15,742 nt of DNA from Clostridia bacterium (GTDB lineage: Bacteria; Bacillota_A; Clostridia; Christensenellales; Aristaeellaceae), in NCBI GenBank assembly GCA_025997215.1, contig BNUH01000064.1:1-15742 (forward strand). Reading direction: 5' to 3'. Of this stretch, positions 1 to 7,741 are shown piece after piece. The notes under the pieces were generated by a model. That model did no database searches. It was not told the DNA's origin and saw only the letters and a list, made by a program, of their open reading frames with translations. The first letter of the stretch is position 1. Every line of letters starts with the position of its first letter. The position numbers and the translations under genes are program-made.

Positions 1-145
1 AAGAAGAAGAAGGAAAAAGAGAAGAGAGAGAGTGAATGGAGTTAAGAAGTGTGAACATCAGATCAAGTGATTTGGAATAACGTCGAATAGGAGGGACGAG
101 GTGAGATTAGCGATGTAGAAAGATCCGATAGAGGTAGAAGCGGGG
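1..145. other. Purine-rich, C-poor stretch with no intact reading frame
   Basis: The first 32 bases are only A and G, and there is no C in the first 55 bases. The frame of the following lipid-kinase fragment carries stops at 68-70 (TGA) and 116-118 (TAG). Family architecture says this stretch should encode about 48 residues of the kinase, including the segment after the GTxND-type motif. Only scattered likeness to that is visible. Composition becomes normal from about position 146. This is either a low-quality sequence edge or a decayed 5' part of the gene; the gradual loss of C towards base 1 favours an edge artefact. Confidence 0.5.
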
Positions 146-649
146 ATGATAAAAGATAGGGTATTCGTGAATGAATGCGGCGTGGGATTTGACACGATTG
201 CGCTGGAATACGCGCTGACATCCAAGCGGGTAATGCGCGGCGTGGCCGCGTATCTGTATGGCGTGCTGCGCGCCATTATGGATAATCGACCCGTGACCAT
301 CGACATCACGCGCGAGGATGGCTCGATCGAGTCGCGGACATTGACCGTATTTGCTGTGGCCAACGGCGGCTGGATCGGCGGCGGGATGCCGATTGCGCCT
401 AACGCGAATACACGCGATGGATTATTTGATATCGTAATGGTTCCGGCTATGAAGCGCCTGCAGCTGTTGGACGCGCTGCGCAAGCTGATGCGCGGGGATG
501 TGATGGAGATACCGGGCGCCGAGACCTTCCGCTGCCGGGAGATCGCTATTTCGGGCAAGGAGCTTAGTATCAATGTGGATGGCGAGATCGTGCATCAGGA
601 TTTCGCGCGGTTTAAGATCGTTCCTAAGTCATTGAGGATTCGGGCGTGA
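146..649 (+). CDS. YegS/BmrU/DagK-type lipid kinase, C-terminal fragment
   Basis: This is the C-terminal part of a diacylglycerol/sphingosine-kinase-fold enzyme, a family that phosphorylates lipids such as diacylglycerol at the membrane. The visible 167 residues hold the family hallmarks FVNECGVGFDT near the start, VANGGWIGGGMPIAPNA in the middle, DGLFDIVMV, and the closing INVDGE motif (DGE is the late conserved acidic element). Complete members have about 300 residues, so the N-terminal nucleotide-binding domain with its GGDGT motif is missing. The ATG at 146 is internal to the family alignment and not a true start; in-frame sequence consistent with the family begins about 119, after a stop at 116-118. 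The stop codon overlaps the GTG start of the next gene (GTGA), indicating translational coupling. The gene may be intact in the organism and only damaged in this sequence. Confidence 0.8.
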   Translation: MIKDRVFVNECGVGFDTIALEYALTSKRVMRGVAAYLYGVLRAIMDNRPVTIDITREDGSIESRTLTVFAVANGGWIGGGMPIAPNANTRDGLFDIVMVPAMKRLQLLDALRKLMRGDVMEIPGAETFRCREIAISGKELSINVDGEIVHQDFARFKIVPKSLRIRA

Positions 650-1815
650 AATCAGGGACACGCTTGGCAGCGGCGGACGGAATGCGCGCAATGAGCGTGC
701 TGATCATCGCGCTGTACCACTTCTGGCAGCAGTCATGGCTGGAGCTTAGCGTCACGGTGGGCGGGCGGAGATTCACACTGCTGCCGATGATGAGGGTGGG
801 CTACCTATTCGTGGATGTGCTGCTTCTGTTGAGCGCGTTCCTTTTATATCTGCCGTATGCGTCTGCGAGGTTCTCACAAAAACAGCCGCCGACGCTGAAG
901 CAATTCTACCAAAAGCGTGCATTGCGCATACTGCCAGGTTATCTGCTGGGCATACTGCTGCCATTATTTGTGTTAGCAATCCCGGCGCACAAGTACAGCG
1001 GCGTCATGGATTTGCTATCCGACTTGGTGCCGTACCTGACATTTACGCAGACGTTTTTCCCAAAGGTGTACCAGGCTTCGCGGCTGAATTCCGTGCTGTG
1101 GACGGTGGGCATCGAGGTGCAGGCGTACCTGATATTCCCGCTGGCGGCGAAGGCGTTTGACAAAAAACCCGGCAGCACGTACCTGGTCATGGTGTTGATG
1201 GGCTTGCTGTACCGTTACGGAATATGGCGGATCCTGCCCGACCTGACGCTGTGGGTGAACCAGCTCCCATCGTTCGTGGACGTTTACGCCAACGGGATGC
1301 TCGCCGCGTGGCTGTATGTGCGCTGGCGCGAGAGGCCGCCGACAACCTGGGAGCGTGTGGTGTGCACACTTGGGTCGTGCGCCGCGATGTTTGGAATTTG
1401 GCGGCTGGTGTGCGTTCAATCGGGCATGTCGTGGGAAATGAAGGGGTTGCATGAGGGACAGGCATTGCTGCGATTCCCGTTGACGGCATTGGCGGCGGCC
1501 TGGCTGCTGTTGACGGAGCGGTCGTTCAAGGGATTCAAGTTAGTGTTCGGGAATGTGGTGACGCGATGGGTAGCGGGCGTGTCGTATGCGTTTTACATTT
1601 GGCACCAACTGCTGGCTGTGAAGCTGCGGATGGATTGGCGGTTCCCGCCATACTTGGCGGCTGAAAATCCGCAGTTCGCAGGCGAAAGGCCTTGGCAATG
1701 GCTGTACATGATCACCTGTTTTGTGGTAGGATTACTAGCGGCGGCCGTTGTGACATATGGTTGGGAGCGGCCAATTACTAGGCTATTGACGAGGAGGAAC
1801 GAGAATGTCCGATGA
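646..1815 (+). CDS. Acyltransferase 3 family integral membrane protein
   Basis: Members of this family (PF01757, OafA/NodX-like) move acyl groups, often acetyl, onto extracytoplasmic sugars or lipids. The 389-residue protein has the family layout: a first membrane helix ending in the probable catalytic His25 (ALYHF) after RxxxxDGMRA, then FVDVLLLLSAFLLYLP, the basic YQKRALRILPGYLL element, LWTVGIEVQAYLIFPL (the counterpart of LWSLxVExQFYL), and a late YAFYIWHQLL helix, with about ten hydrophobic segments in all. It starts with GTG overlapping the previous stop by 4 bases; GAGG at 634-637, 8 bases upstream, serves as ribosome binding site. Its last 11 bases overlap pepC. The substrate cannot be read from sequence. 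Coupling to a lipid kinase suggests, but does not show, a role in envelope lipid or glycan modification. Confidence 0.88.
   Translation: MKSGTRLAAADGMRAMSVLIIALYHFWQQSWLELSVTVGGRRFTLLPMMRVGYLFVDVLLLLSAFLLYLPYASARFSQKQPPTLKQFYQKRALRILPGYLLGILLPLFVLAIPAHKYSGVMDLLSDLVPYLTFTQTFFPKVYQASRLNSVLWTVGIEVQAYLIFPLAAKAFDKKPGSTYLVMVLMGLLYRYGIWRILPDLTLWVNQLPSFVDVYANGMLAAWLYVRWRERPPTTWERVVCTLGSCAAMFGIWRLVCVQSGMSWEMKGLHEGQALLRFPLTALAAAWLLLTERSFKGFKLVFGNVVTRWVAGVSYAFYIWHQLLAVKLRMDWRFPPYLAAENPQFAGERPWQWLYMITCFVVGLLAAAVVTYGWERPITRLLTRRNENVR
1792..1797 (+). promoter_or_regulatory. Ribosome binding site of pepC
   Basis: A perfect AGGAGG lies 7 bases before the ATG at 1805, inside the last codons of the acyltransferase gene. 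It fixes the pepC start at 1805 and so makes the unusual repeat-containing N-terminus part of the translated protein. Confidence 0.8.
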
Positions 1816-3232
1816 ATGCTCATTCGAAGGCGCATGTGAAAGCCCATTCGAGAGTTCATTTGAAGGGTCCATCGAAAGCTCAATTAACAAGGCCATCTTT
1901 CAGTCCGTTGAGATCAGCCCCGAATTATTGAAGGCCATGCGCGACATATTCCATGACGATCCGCAGAACCGCGCGCGATTGAATGCTATCGTGAAGTCCG
2001 GCGTCGATGCCGCGTCGGAGAATGTCCGCGAGCAGGTCGAGAACCCGATGGTATTCTCCATCGAGATACCCACGGGCAAGATCACCGAGCAAAAAAAGAG
2101 CGGCCGCTGCTGGTTGTTCGCCGCGACGAATACGCTGCGCCTCGCCGTCATGCGCAAGCTCAACCTCGAAACGTTTGAGTTGAGCCAGGCGTGGCTATGC
2201 TTCTGGGATAAGCTGGAGAAAGCCAACTATTTCCTGGAGAGCATACTGGAAACGCTGGATGAGCCGACGGACGGGCGGCTGATCGCGCACCTGCTGGCCG
2301 ATCCGATCCAGGACGGCGGGCAATGGGATATGTTCTGCGGGCTGGCCGAGAAGTACGGCGTTGTGCCGAAGGACGTCTATCCTGAATCCTTCCACAGCTC
2401 GGAAACGGGCAAGATGAACGCGCTGATTACAGATAAGCTGCGGGAATTCGCATGTCTCATCCGTGAGATGTACGCCGACGGCAGAACCCGGATGCAGCTG
2501 GCCTTGCGCAAGGCTTACTTTTTGTCCGAGATTTATCGCATGTTGAGCCTGTGCCTGGGCGAACCGCCGGAGGTACTCGACTTCGAGGTGAGGGATAAGG
2601 ATAAGGGATTCCATAGGGATTTGGGGATCACGCCTAAGGGATTCTATGAGAAGTACATCGGCAAAACGCTGGAGGATTATGTCAGCGTGATCAACGCGCC
2701 AACCGAGGATAAGCCTTATTACAAGACGTTCACAGTCTCGTACCTGGGCAACGTCAAGGGCGGACGGTCTGTCAAGTATCTCAACCTGCCCGTGGATGAG
2801 CAGAAGGCGCTGGCTATCGCGCAGTTGTCGGACGACGAACCGGTGTGGTTCGGGTGCGACGTGGGTAAGATGCTCAACCGGACGTATGGATTGATGGGCA
2901 TGAATACGTTCGACTATGAGGCGTCGATGGGTATGACATTCAAGATGGATAAGGCGGCGCGGTTGGATTACCACCAATCCATGATGACACACGCGATGGT
3001 GCTGCTGGGCGTCAACCTGATCGACGGCAAGCCGAACCGCTGGAAGGTCGAGAACAGCTGGGGCGAGGACAGCGGCCAGAAGGGTTACTACATTATGACG
3101 GATGCTTGGTTCAGCGAGTATAACTATCAGGTGGTCGTACACAAGAAGTACCTGTCGGCTGAACAGTTGCAAGCATGGGAACAGGAGCCGATCGTGCTCA
3201 AGCCATGGGATCCGATGGGGTCATTGGCCTAG
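1805..3232 (+). CDS. pepC: Aminopeptidase C (bleomycin hydrolase family, peptidase C1B)
   Basis: This cytoplasmic cysteine aminopeptidase removes N-terminal residues from peptides. All catalytic elements are present: oxyanion-hole Gln96, nucleophile Cys102 in the QKKSGRCWLFA motif, His396 in MMTHAMVLLGV, and Asn417 in VENSWGE. The C-terminus, EPIVLKPWDPMGSLA, is the conserved arm that in studied homologues reaches into the active site of the hexamer and enforces aminopeptidase specificity. Known relatives have their Cys near residue 70, so this 475-residue protein carries about 30 extra N-terminal residues. Those include five tetrapeptide units (SFEG, ACES, PFES, SFEG, SIES), and the domain proper begins about FQSVEISPELL. 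A perfect ribosome binding site supports this start. It overlaps the acyltransferase by 11 bases, which suggests coupled translation although no shared pathway is evident. Confidence 0.95.
   Translation: MSDECSFEGACESPFESSFEGSIESSINKAIFQSVEISPELLKAMRDIFHDDPQNRARLNAIVKSGVDAASENVREQVENPMVFSIEIPTGKITEQKKSGRCWLFAATNTLRLAVMRKLNLETFELSQAWLCFWDKLEKANYFLESILETLDEPTDGRLIAHLLADPIQDGGQWDMFCGLAEKYGVVPKDVYPESFHSSETGKMNALITDKLREFACLIREMYADGRTRMQLALRKAYFLSEIYRMLSLCLGEPPEVLDFEVRDKDKGFHRDLGITPKGFYEKYIGKTLEDYVSVINAPTEDKPYYKTFTVSYLGNVKGGRSVKYLNLPVDEQKALAIAQLSDDEPVWFGCDVGKMLNRTYGLMGMNTFDYEASMGMTFKMDKAARLDYHQSMMTHAMVLLGVNLIDGKPNRWKVENSWGEDSGQKGYYIMTDAWFSEYNYQVVVHKKYLSAEQLQAWEQEPIVLKPWDPMGSLA
1820..1879 (+). repeat. 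Five 12-base tandem units at the 5' end of pepC
   Basis: Five consecutive 12-base units encode SFEG, ACES, PFES, SFEG and SIES. The pattern is [S/A/P]-[F/C/I]-E-[G/S], with the third codon always GAA or GAG. The preceding codons (SDEC) and the following SINK look like further decayed units. The repeat is in frame and lies entirely in the N-terminal extension of PepC. Confidence 0.8.
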
Positions 3233-3258
3233 GTTAACGAGGAGTACGGTTCAATCAA

Positions 3259-3290
3259 GGGCTTGTTATATCTGTGGATATAACAACCCC
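3259..3290 (+). terminator. Strong hairpin after pepC, possible terminator
   Basis: A perfect 10-bp stem TTGTTATATC (3263-3272) / GATATAACAA (3277-3286) encloses a TGTG loop. After one C-C mismatch it extends through GGG (3259-3261) / CCC (3288-3290). It lies 27 bases after the pepC stop. There is no immediate run of T, only a short TTTT about 8 bases on, so it may be a weak terminator, an RNA-stabilising 3' structure, or part of the aroB leader. Confidence 0.45.
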
Positions 3291-3319
3291 TGTTCCCATT
3301 TTGGAGTCTTTCTTAACAC

Positions 3320-3374
3320 GTCGTCAAGGTCGGGTAGTATTTGCTTCGCAAATCTCCACCCTACCCTTGACGAC
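3320..3374. repeat. Nested inverted repeat upstream of aroB
   Basis: An outer perfect 10-bp inverted repeat, GTCGTCAAGG (3320-3329) / CCTTGACGAC (3365-3374), encloses GGGT/ACCC (3332-3335 / 3358-3361) and a terminal hairpin ATTTGC-TTC-GCAAAT (3339-3353). An alternative register pairs GGGTAG (3332-3337) with CTACCC (3361-3366). No T tract follows. It could be an RNA leader structure for the aro cluster or a dispersed intergenic palindrome; the T-box hallmark TGGnACCGCG is absent. Confidence 0.6.
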
Positions 3375-3400
3375 TGGACGGGTTGACACTAGCGGTATAA

Positions 3401-4471
3401 GTGGCGGTGATAGGTTTGAGAACGATTCATATCGGGGTTTCGCGATCATATGATGTAGTGCTGGACGAGGGCTTGCTGGCGAGGGTTGGCGGGTTGGTCG
3501 GCGAGGTGTTGAGAGCGTGGCGGGTGATGATCGTGTCCGATTCGACTGTGTTTGCGATTTTTGGCGCGGTTGTGTCGGATTCGTTTAGGGCGGCGGGATT
3601 CGAGGTTAGCTCATTCGTGTTCAAGCCGGGTGAGCATAGCAAATCGCTGGCTACGCTGGGCGAGGCGCTGAATGCGCTCGCGGGGGCTGGGTTTACACGC
3701 GGGGATTGTGTGTGCGCCTTGGGCGGCGGCGTGGTCGGGGATCTGGCCGGGTTCGCAGCGGCGGTGTACGCGCGCGGGATTCCATTCGTACAGGTGCCGA
3801 CTACGCTGCTAGCAGCGGTGGATTCGTCGATCGGCGGCAAGACTGCTGTCAATTTGGATTCAGGGAAGAATTTGGTCGGGGCGTTTTGGCAACCGTCGCT
3901 CGTGCTGTGCGACATGGATGTGATGCGCGGCTTGCCCGCCGAGTTGGTGATGGAAGGCGCGGCGGAGATGATCAAGCATGCCGTGCTCGCTGATACAGAA
4001 TTATTCGAGAGGCTGTCCGGCGCGCGTCCGTTGGATCAACTGGAGGATTCGTTGGCGCGGAATTTGAGTATTAAACGCGCATGCGTCGAGGCCGACGAAC
4101 GCGACACTGGAATCCGGCAGACGTTGAACCTCGGCCACACGATCGGCCACGCCATTGAAACGGTATCCGATCATGAATACTCCCACGGTCAAGCTGTGGC
4201 GATCGGGTTGTACAGGATCGCGCGCGCTGCTGAACGGATGGGTTTCGCGGCGGACGGGTTGGCGGAACGGATTAAACAGGCGTTGGTTGCTAATGGGTTG
4301 CCGTTCGAATGTTCGATTCCGGTGGATGAACTTTTGGCGGCTGCTAGGTTGGATAAGAAGCGTTCCGGGTCAACGACTACGCTTGTGGTGCCGCGCGGTA
4401 TTGGACGGTGCGAGTTGATCCGCGTGGATGATGACGGCGTGGCGGAATGGTTCCGCGCCGGGGCTGAATGA
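3401..4471 (+). CDS. aroB: 3-dehydroquinate synthase
   Basis: Second step of the shikimate pathway: converts DAHP to 3-dehydroquinate using NAD and a divalent metal, in the cytoplasm. The family signature GGGVVGDLAGFAAAVYARG starts at residue 108 and is followed by PTTLLAAVDSSIGGKTAVN. Metal and substrate histidines are in LNLGHTIGHAIE (His246, His250) and EYSHGQAVA (His262), and the acidic ligand is in the VMEGAAEMIKHAV segment. Length (356) is normal. The start is uncertain: GTG at 3401 has no visible ribosome binding site, whereas TTG at 3416 gives the typical N-terminus RTIHIGVSRSYDV and has GGTGA at 3406-3410. The TTG form would have 351 residues. It leads a cluster with aroA and aroC. 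Confidence 0.95.
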   Translation: MAVIGLRTIHIGVSRSYDVVLDEGLLARVGGLVGEVLRAWRVMIVSDSTVFAIFGAVVSDSFRAAGFEVSSFVFKPGEHSKSLATLGEALNALAGAGFTRGDCVCALGGGVVGDLAGFAAAVYARGIPFVQVPTTLLAAVDSSIGGKTAVNLDSGKNLVGAFWQPSLVLCDMDVMRGLPAELVMEGAAEMIKHAVLADTELFERLSGARPLDQLEDSLARNLSIKRACVEADERDTGIRQTLNLGHTIGHAIETVSDHEYSHGQAVAIGLYRIARAAERMGFAADGLAERIKQALVANGLPFECSIPVDELLAAARLDKKRSGSTTTLVVPRGIGRCELIRVDDDGVAEWFRAGAE

Positions 4472-4492
4472 TTACGTTAATATAATAACGCG

Positions 4493-4498
4493 AGGAGG
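4493..4498 (+). promoter_or_regulatory. Ribosome binding site of aroA
   Basis: AGGAGG sits 7 bases before the ATG at 4506. It selects that ATG over in-frame ATGs at 4428 and 4431, which lie inside aroB and would add 26 non-homologous residues. Confidence 0.85.
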
Positions 4499-4505
4499 GA
4501 TTGGT

Positions 4506-5801
4506 ATGAACGCAGTAGTCTGGCCAGGCAAGCTAAGCGGCACGGTTCAAGCGCCGCCATCGAAGTCGTGCGCGCATCGGCTGCTGATAGCGGCGGCGCT
4601 GGCGGATCGTCCGGTCACGCTGACAGGACTGCCTATGAACGCGGCGGGGCAAGACGTTGCGGCGACGGTTTCCGCGCTCACCGCCCTCGGCGCGAGGTTT
4701 GAATCCGACAAGGATCATGTGTTGGTAACGCCCATAGACCGCGCCGCGCTGGATCGGCTGACGCTGCCCGTCGTGGGCTGCGGCGAGAGCGGATCCACGC
4801 TGCGATTCATGCTGCCTGTTGTGGCGGCGCTGGGCGTACCGTCGCAGTTCACCGGCGAAGGCCGACTGCCCGAGCGTCCGATAGGCGCGCTAGCCGAGCA
4901 GATGATCCGTCACGGCGCGGTGTTCGAAGCGGGGATAAAGCTGCCGTTCACGGTTTCTGGCACGCTGCGCGGAGGCGTGTGGGAACTGCCGGGAGATGTC
5001 AGCAGCCAATTCGTGTCGGGATTGTTATTTGCGCTGCCGATGCTGGCGGAGGACAGCCGCATCGAGTTGACCGGGCCGCTGGAATCCAGCGGTTATGTGG
5101 ATTTAACCATATCCACGCTGGAGGCGTTCGGGGTCCGGGCGTTCAAGGATGGCGGCGGCTACTCTATCCCTGGCGGGCAGACCTACCGCGCGCCGGACGC
5201 GCCGCTGGCCGTCGAGGGCGACTGGTCTGGCGCCGCGTTCTGGTACGGCGCGAACGCGTTGGGTTCGGATATTAAGATAGAAGGTTTGTCGGCCAACTCG
5301 TGGCAACCCGACCGCGCCGTGTCATCATTGATCGACGCGCTGATTCTGGGCGCGAACACGTTGGACCTATCCGGCGTGCCGGATCTGACGCCGATCATGG
5401 CCATCATCGCCGCCGGACTGCGTCTGCCCGTGCGTCTGACGGGCCTCGCGCGGCTAAGGCTGAAAGAAAGCGACCGGGTCAAAGCCATCGCGCAAGGGCT
5501 GCATGACTTACACATACCCGCAATTGCGCTGCCCGACGCGCTGATCATTCCGCGCTGCGACGGGCTGACGGAAGGCGCGATCGACGCGTTCGACGATCAT
5601 CGGATTGCCATGGCCTTTGCGATAGCGGGCACGGCAGGGCGGCGTTCTATCGCCATAACCGGAGCGGAATGTGTCGCCAAGTCGTACGCCTCATTCTGGG
5701 ATGATCTGAAAGCGTTGGGCGGTCAGGTGCGGTTCATGTCCATAATGGTCGAACCGAACGATGAGAATTCGGAAAAAGTGAGATTGGTTATGAATGAGTA
5801 A
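4506..5801 (+). CDS. aroA: 3-phosphoshikimate 1-carboxyvinyltransferase (EPSP synthase)
   Basis: Transfers the enolpyruvyl group of PEP to shikimate-3-phosphate, the penultimate step to chorismate. The N-terminus has the substrate-binding PPSKSCAHR (Lys20, Ser21, Arg25), then CGESGSTLRFMLPV, GEGRLPERPIG with its Arg-Pro pair, LPGDVSSQFVSGLLFALP, DWSGAAFW, the catalytic-Asp region DLTPIMAIIAA, RLKESDRVKAIAQGL, DDHRIAMAFAIAG, and AECVAKSYASFWDDL near the end. Length is 431 residues from the ATG chosen by its ribosome binding site. About 20 residues follow the usual end (after KALGGQVRF), and this tail carries the ribosome-loading region of aroC. The gene lies 34 bases after aroB, and its last 8 bases overlap the aroC start, so the two are probably translationally coupled. 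Confidence 0.96.
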   Translation: MNAVVWPGKLSGTVQAPPSKSCAHRLLIAAALADRPVTLTGLPMNAAGQDVAATVSALTALGARFESDKDHVLVTPIDRAALDRLTLPVVGCGESGSTLRFMLPVVAALGVPSQFTGEGRLPERPIGALAEQMIRHGAVFEAGIKLPFTVSGTLRGGVWELPGDVSSQFVSGLLFALPMLAEDSRIELTGPLESSGYVDLTISTLEAFGVRAFKDGGGYSIPGGQTYRAPDAPLAVEGDWSGAAFWYGANALGSDIKIEGLSANSWQPDRAVSSLIDALILGANTLDLSGVPDLTPIMAIIAAGLRLPVRLTGLARLRLKESDRVKAIAQGLHDLHIPAIALPDALIIPRCDGLTEGAIDAFDDHRIAMAFAIAGTAGRRSIAITGAECVAKSYASFWDDLKALGGQVRFMSIMVEPNDENSEKVRLVMNE

Positions 5802-6903
5802 CACGATTGGGGAGAGGGTGCGGCTGACCGTGTTCGGCCAGTCGCACGCGCCCAGCATTGGCGCGGTGATCGAGGGACTGCCCGTCGGGTTCAAGATCGA
5901 CTGGGATGGCGTGCAATCCTGGTTGGACAGGCGTGCGCCTGGGCGCAATGCGCTGTCCACGGCTCGGCGTGAGGCGGATGTGCCGCGCGTAATTGCGGGG
6001 TTGAATGTCAACGGCGAAACGTGCGGCGCGCCGCTGGCCGTGATGATTGAGAACGGCGACGCGCGGTCGGCTGATTATAATGCTATAATGGAGTCGCGCG
6101 TTCCCAGGCCAGGTCACGCGGATTATCCTGCATGGATGAAGTACGACGACGCGCACGATCCGCGAGGCGGCGGGTTTTTTTCGGGAAGGCTGACCGCGCC
6201 GCTGGTAGTCGCGGGCGCTGTCGCGGCGCAGATACTCGCGCGCGAGGGGATTCGGACGGGTGTGCGGATAGCTGCGTGCGCCGGAATCGCAGACAAGCCG
6301 CGCAAGGTTGATCCCGTTAACATGGCTATGTTATCGGCGCTAAGCGGACAGGCATTCCCGACGCTCGACGCTGCGGTAGGCGAGAGCATGCGTGCGGCCA
6401 TACTCGCGGCGGCGGCTGAACATGATTCGGTCGGCGGCATCGTCGAGGCTTACGCGGTGGGCGTGCCCGCCGGATGGGGCGATCCGATATTCGGCGGGCT
6501 GGAGAATCGGATAGCGCAGGTTGTATTCGGCATCCCGGCGGTGCGGGGGATCGCATTCGGCGCGGGCGAAGGCTCGGGCTTCGCGGCGTCCGCATTGCGC
6601 GGCAGTCAGCACAACGATTCATTCTACTTAGATAATGACATAGAAAACGACGGTGTGGTTAAAACGCGGACGAACCGCCACGGTGGGATACTGGGCGGCA
6701 TATCGACGGGTTCGCCCATCGTATTCGAGGTGGCATTCAAACCGACGCCCACCATCGGCATCGAACAGGAAACGGTGGAGCTGTCCACCCATTCCCCCAC
6801 AACCATTAAGGGTTCGGGGCGGCACGATCCGTGCATAGTCCAGCGCGCGGCCCCGGTAGTGGAGGCAGCGCTGGCGTTTGCGCTGCTGGATGCTAGGCCG
6901 TAA
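5794..6903 (+). CDS. aroC: Chorismate synthase
   Basis: Converts EPSP to chorismate with reduced FMN, the last common step to aromatic amino acids and folate. The protein opens with the family signature GQSHAPSIGAVIEGLP (catalytic His18), continues with RRAPGRNALSTARREAD and SRVPRPGHADYPAW (second conserved His), DPRGGGFFSGRLTAP, and GSQHNDSFY, and ends with RTNRHGGILGGISTG and GRHDPCIVQRAAPVVEAAL. At 369 residues it has normal length. The ATG overlaps the aroA stop by 8 bases and has no strong ribosome binding site of its own, as expected for coupling. It converges on the sugar isomerase gene with only 10 bases between stop codons and no hairpin there, so transcripts of the two clusters probably run into each other. 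Confidence 0.97.
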   Translation: MSNTIGERVRLTVFGQSHAPSIGAVIEGLPVGFKIDWDGVQSWLDRRAPGRNALSTARREADVPRVIAGLNVNGETCGAPLAVMIENGDARSADYNAIMESRVPRPGHADYPAWMKYDDAHDPRGGGFFSGRLTAPLVVAGAVAAQILAREGIRTGVRIAACAGIADKPRKVDPVNMAMLSALSGQAFPTLDAAVGESMRAAILAAAAEHDSVGGIVEAYAVGVPAGWGDPIFGGLENRIAQVVFGIPAVRGIAFGAGEGSGFAASALRGSQHNDSFYLDNDIENDGVVKTRTNRHGGILGGISTGSPIVFEVAFKPTPTIGIEQETVELSTHSPTTIKGSGRHDPCIVQRAAPVVEAALAFALLDARP

Positions 6904-6913
6904 GAATGTTAAC

Positions 6914-7738
6914 TTAGCTGACCTTCAGCAGGCCTTTCACATACTCCAGGCTCATGCGCAGATCCTCGTACGGGTCGCGGTCGTACGCCAAATCGTGGTC
7001 GATTAGTATCCACTTCGGTTGGCATGCGAGGTAGTACGGCGCGAAGAGTGCGTTCTGCACGACGCCGTAGCCCGTAGGCCGGAATTCGAAACGCCCGCGC
7101 GACGCATCGCCGCGTTCGAGCGGCAGGTGATCCTTGTCGCCTAGGAGATTCGCGTTCTCGAAGTAGACGTCCTTCAGGTGGATGACGGGCGTACGATCCT
7201 TATATTTTTCTAAATAATATATTGGATCAACACCTGCTACGACCATCCAGCCGATATCCGGCTCTGCAGCCATGCCGGGAATGGCGTCGAGCACCGCGTC
7301 GAAATGTGCCGGGCTGCTCTCGAAATCCCCTCCATGGTTGTGGAATAACGGCTGGATACCCGCCTTCAGGCATAATTCGCACAGCCCCGCCACTTTGCTG
7401 ACGAATGCCTGATGCTCCGGCAGCCATGGCGAACGCGTCACATCGCCAGGCCAACTGAGAACCATCGTCTCAACGCCCAGCGCCAGGTGGTCGGCGATAG
7501 TCCGCTCGGGCGCATCGAGGAACGCTTTCGCCTGAACATGGTCGCCCATCACGGTGATGCCCAGCGAATCCGCCTTGGCACGGATATCCTCGGGCTTCTT
7601 GCCGCTGAAGCCCAGCAATTCTATGCCGTCGTAACCCATCGCGGCCAGCTTCTCCATGACCGCGAACAGGTCTCGCGCCGCATCCTCGCGGATTATATAT
7701 GTGCCTGTACCAAGTTTTGGCAATGTCTTAATGCTCAT
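6914..7738 (-). CDS. Sugar phosphate isomerase/epimerase family protein (AP endonuclease 2-type TIM barrel)
   Basis: A 274-residue TIM-barrel protein of the xylose-isomerase-like superfamily (PF01261), whose members isomerise, epimerise or dehydrate sugars, inositol derivatives and related acids with a divalent metal. Support comes from the barrel-strand motifs: GYDGIELLGFSG (residues 36-46), the HNHGGDFE ligand region (133-140), EPDIGWMVVAGVDP (159-172), HLKD (187-190), GYGVV, and ILIDHD (244-249). The substrate cannot be assigned. The start is set by GGAGG at 7747-7751, 8 bases upstream and inside the last codons of the amidohydrolase; the two genes are 3 bases apart, so they are almost certainly one transcript. 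Codons in the DPIYYLEKYKD segment (about 7196-7231) are unusually AT-rich for this gene. Confidence 0.85.
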   Translation of the reverse strand: MSIKTLPKLGTGTYIIREDAARDLFAVMEKLAAMGYDGIELLGFSGKKPEDIRAKADSLGITVMGDHVQAKAFLDAPERTIADHLALGVETMVLSWPGDVTRSPWLPEHQAFVSKVAGLCELCLKAGIQPLFHNHGGDFESSPAHFDAVLDAIPGMAAEPDIGWMVVAGVDPIYYLEKYKDRTPVIHLKDVYFENANLLGDKDHLPLERGDASRGRFEFRPTGYGVVQNALFAPYYLACQPKWILIDHDLAYDRDPYEDLRMSLEYVKGLLKVS

Positions 7739-7741
7739 TTG

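Noticed and set aside
2195..3172. A 325-codon open frame antisense to pepC
   Set aside because: It mirrors the GC-rich codons of pepC, has no recognisable family motif, and pepC has all catalytic residues and a strong ribosome binding site. It is a shadow frame.
3233..3400. T-box or other known riboswitch before aroB
   Set aside because: No specifier-type stem, AG-bulge or TGGnACCGCG sequence was found, and the hairpins do not match a riboswitch core I recognise.
3383..3411. TTGACA at 3383-3388 as a promoter for aroB
   Set aside because: At 16-19 base spacing no acceptable -10 exists (GGTGAT, GTGATA, TGATAG), and TATAAG at 3396 is only 7 bases away. The aroB promoter remains unidentified.
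6076..6089. Two overlapping TATAAT boxes inside aroC
   Set aside because: They encode the conserved DYNAIME residues and have no -35 at suitable distance (TTGAGA at 6047 is 23 bases away); no start codon in need of a promoter follows.
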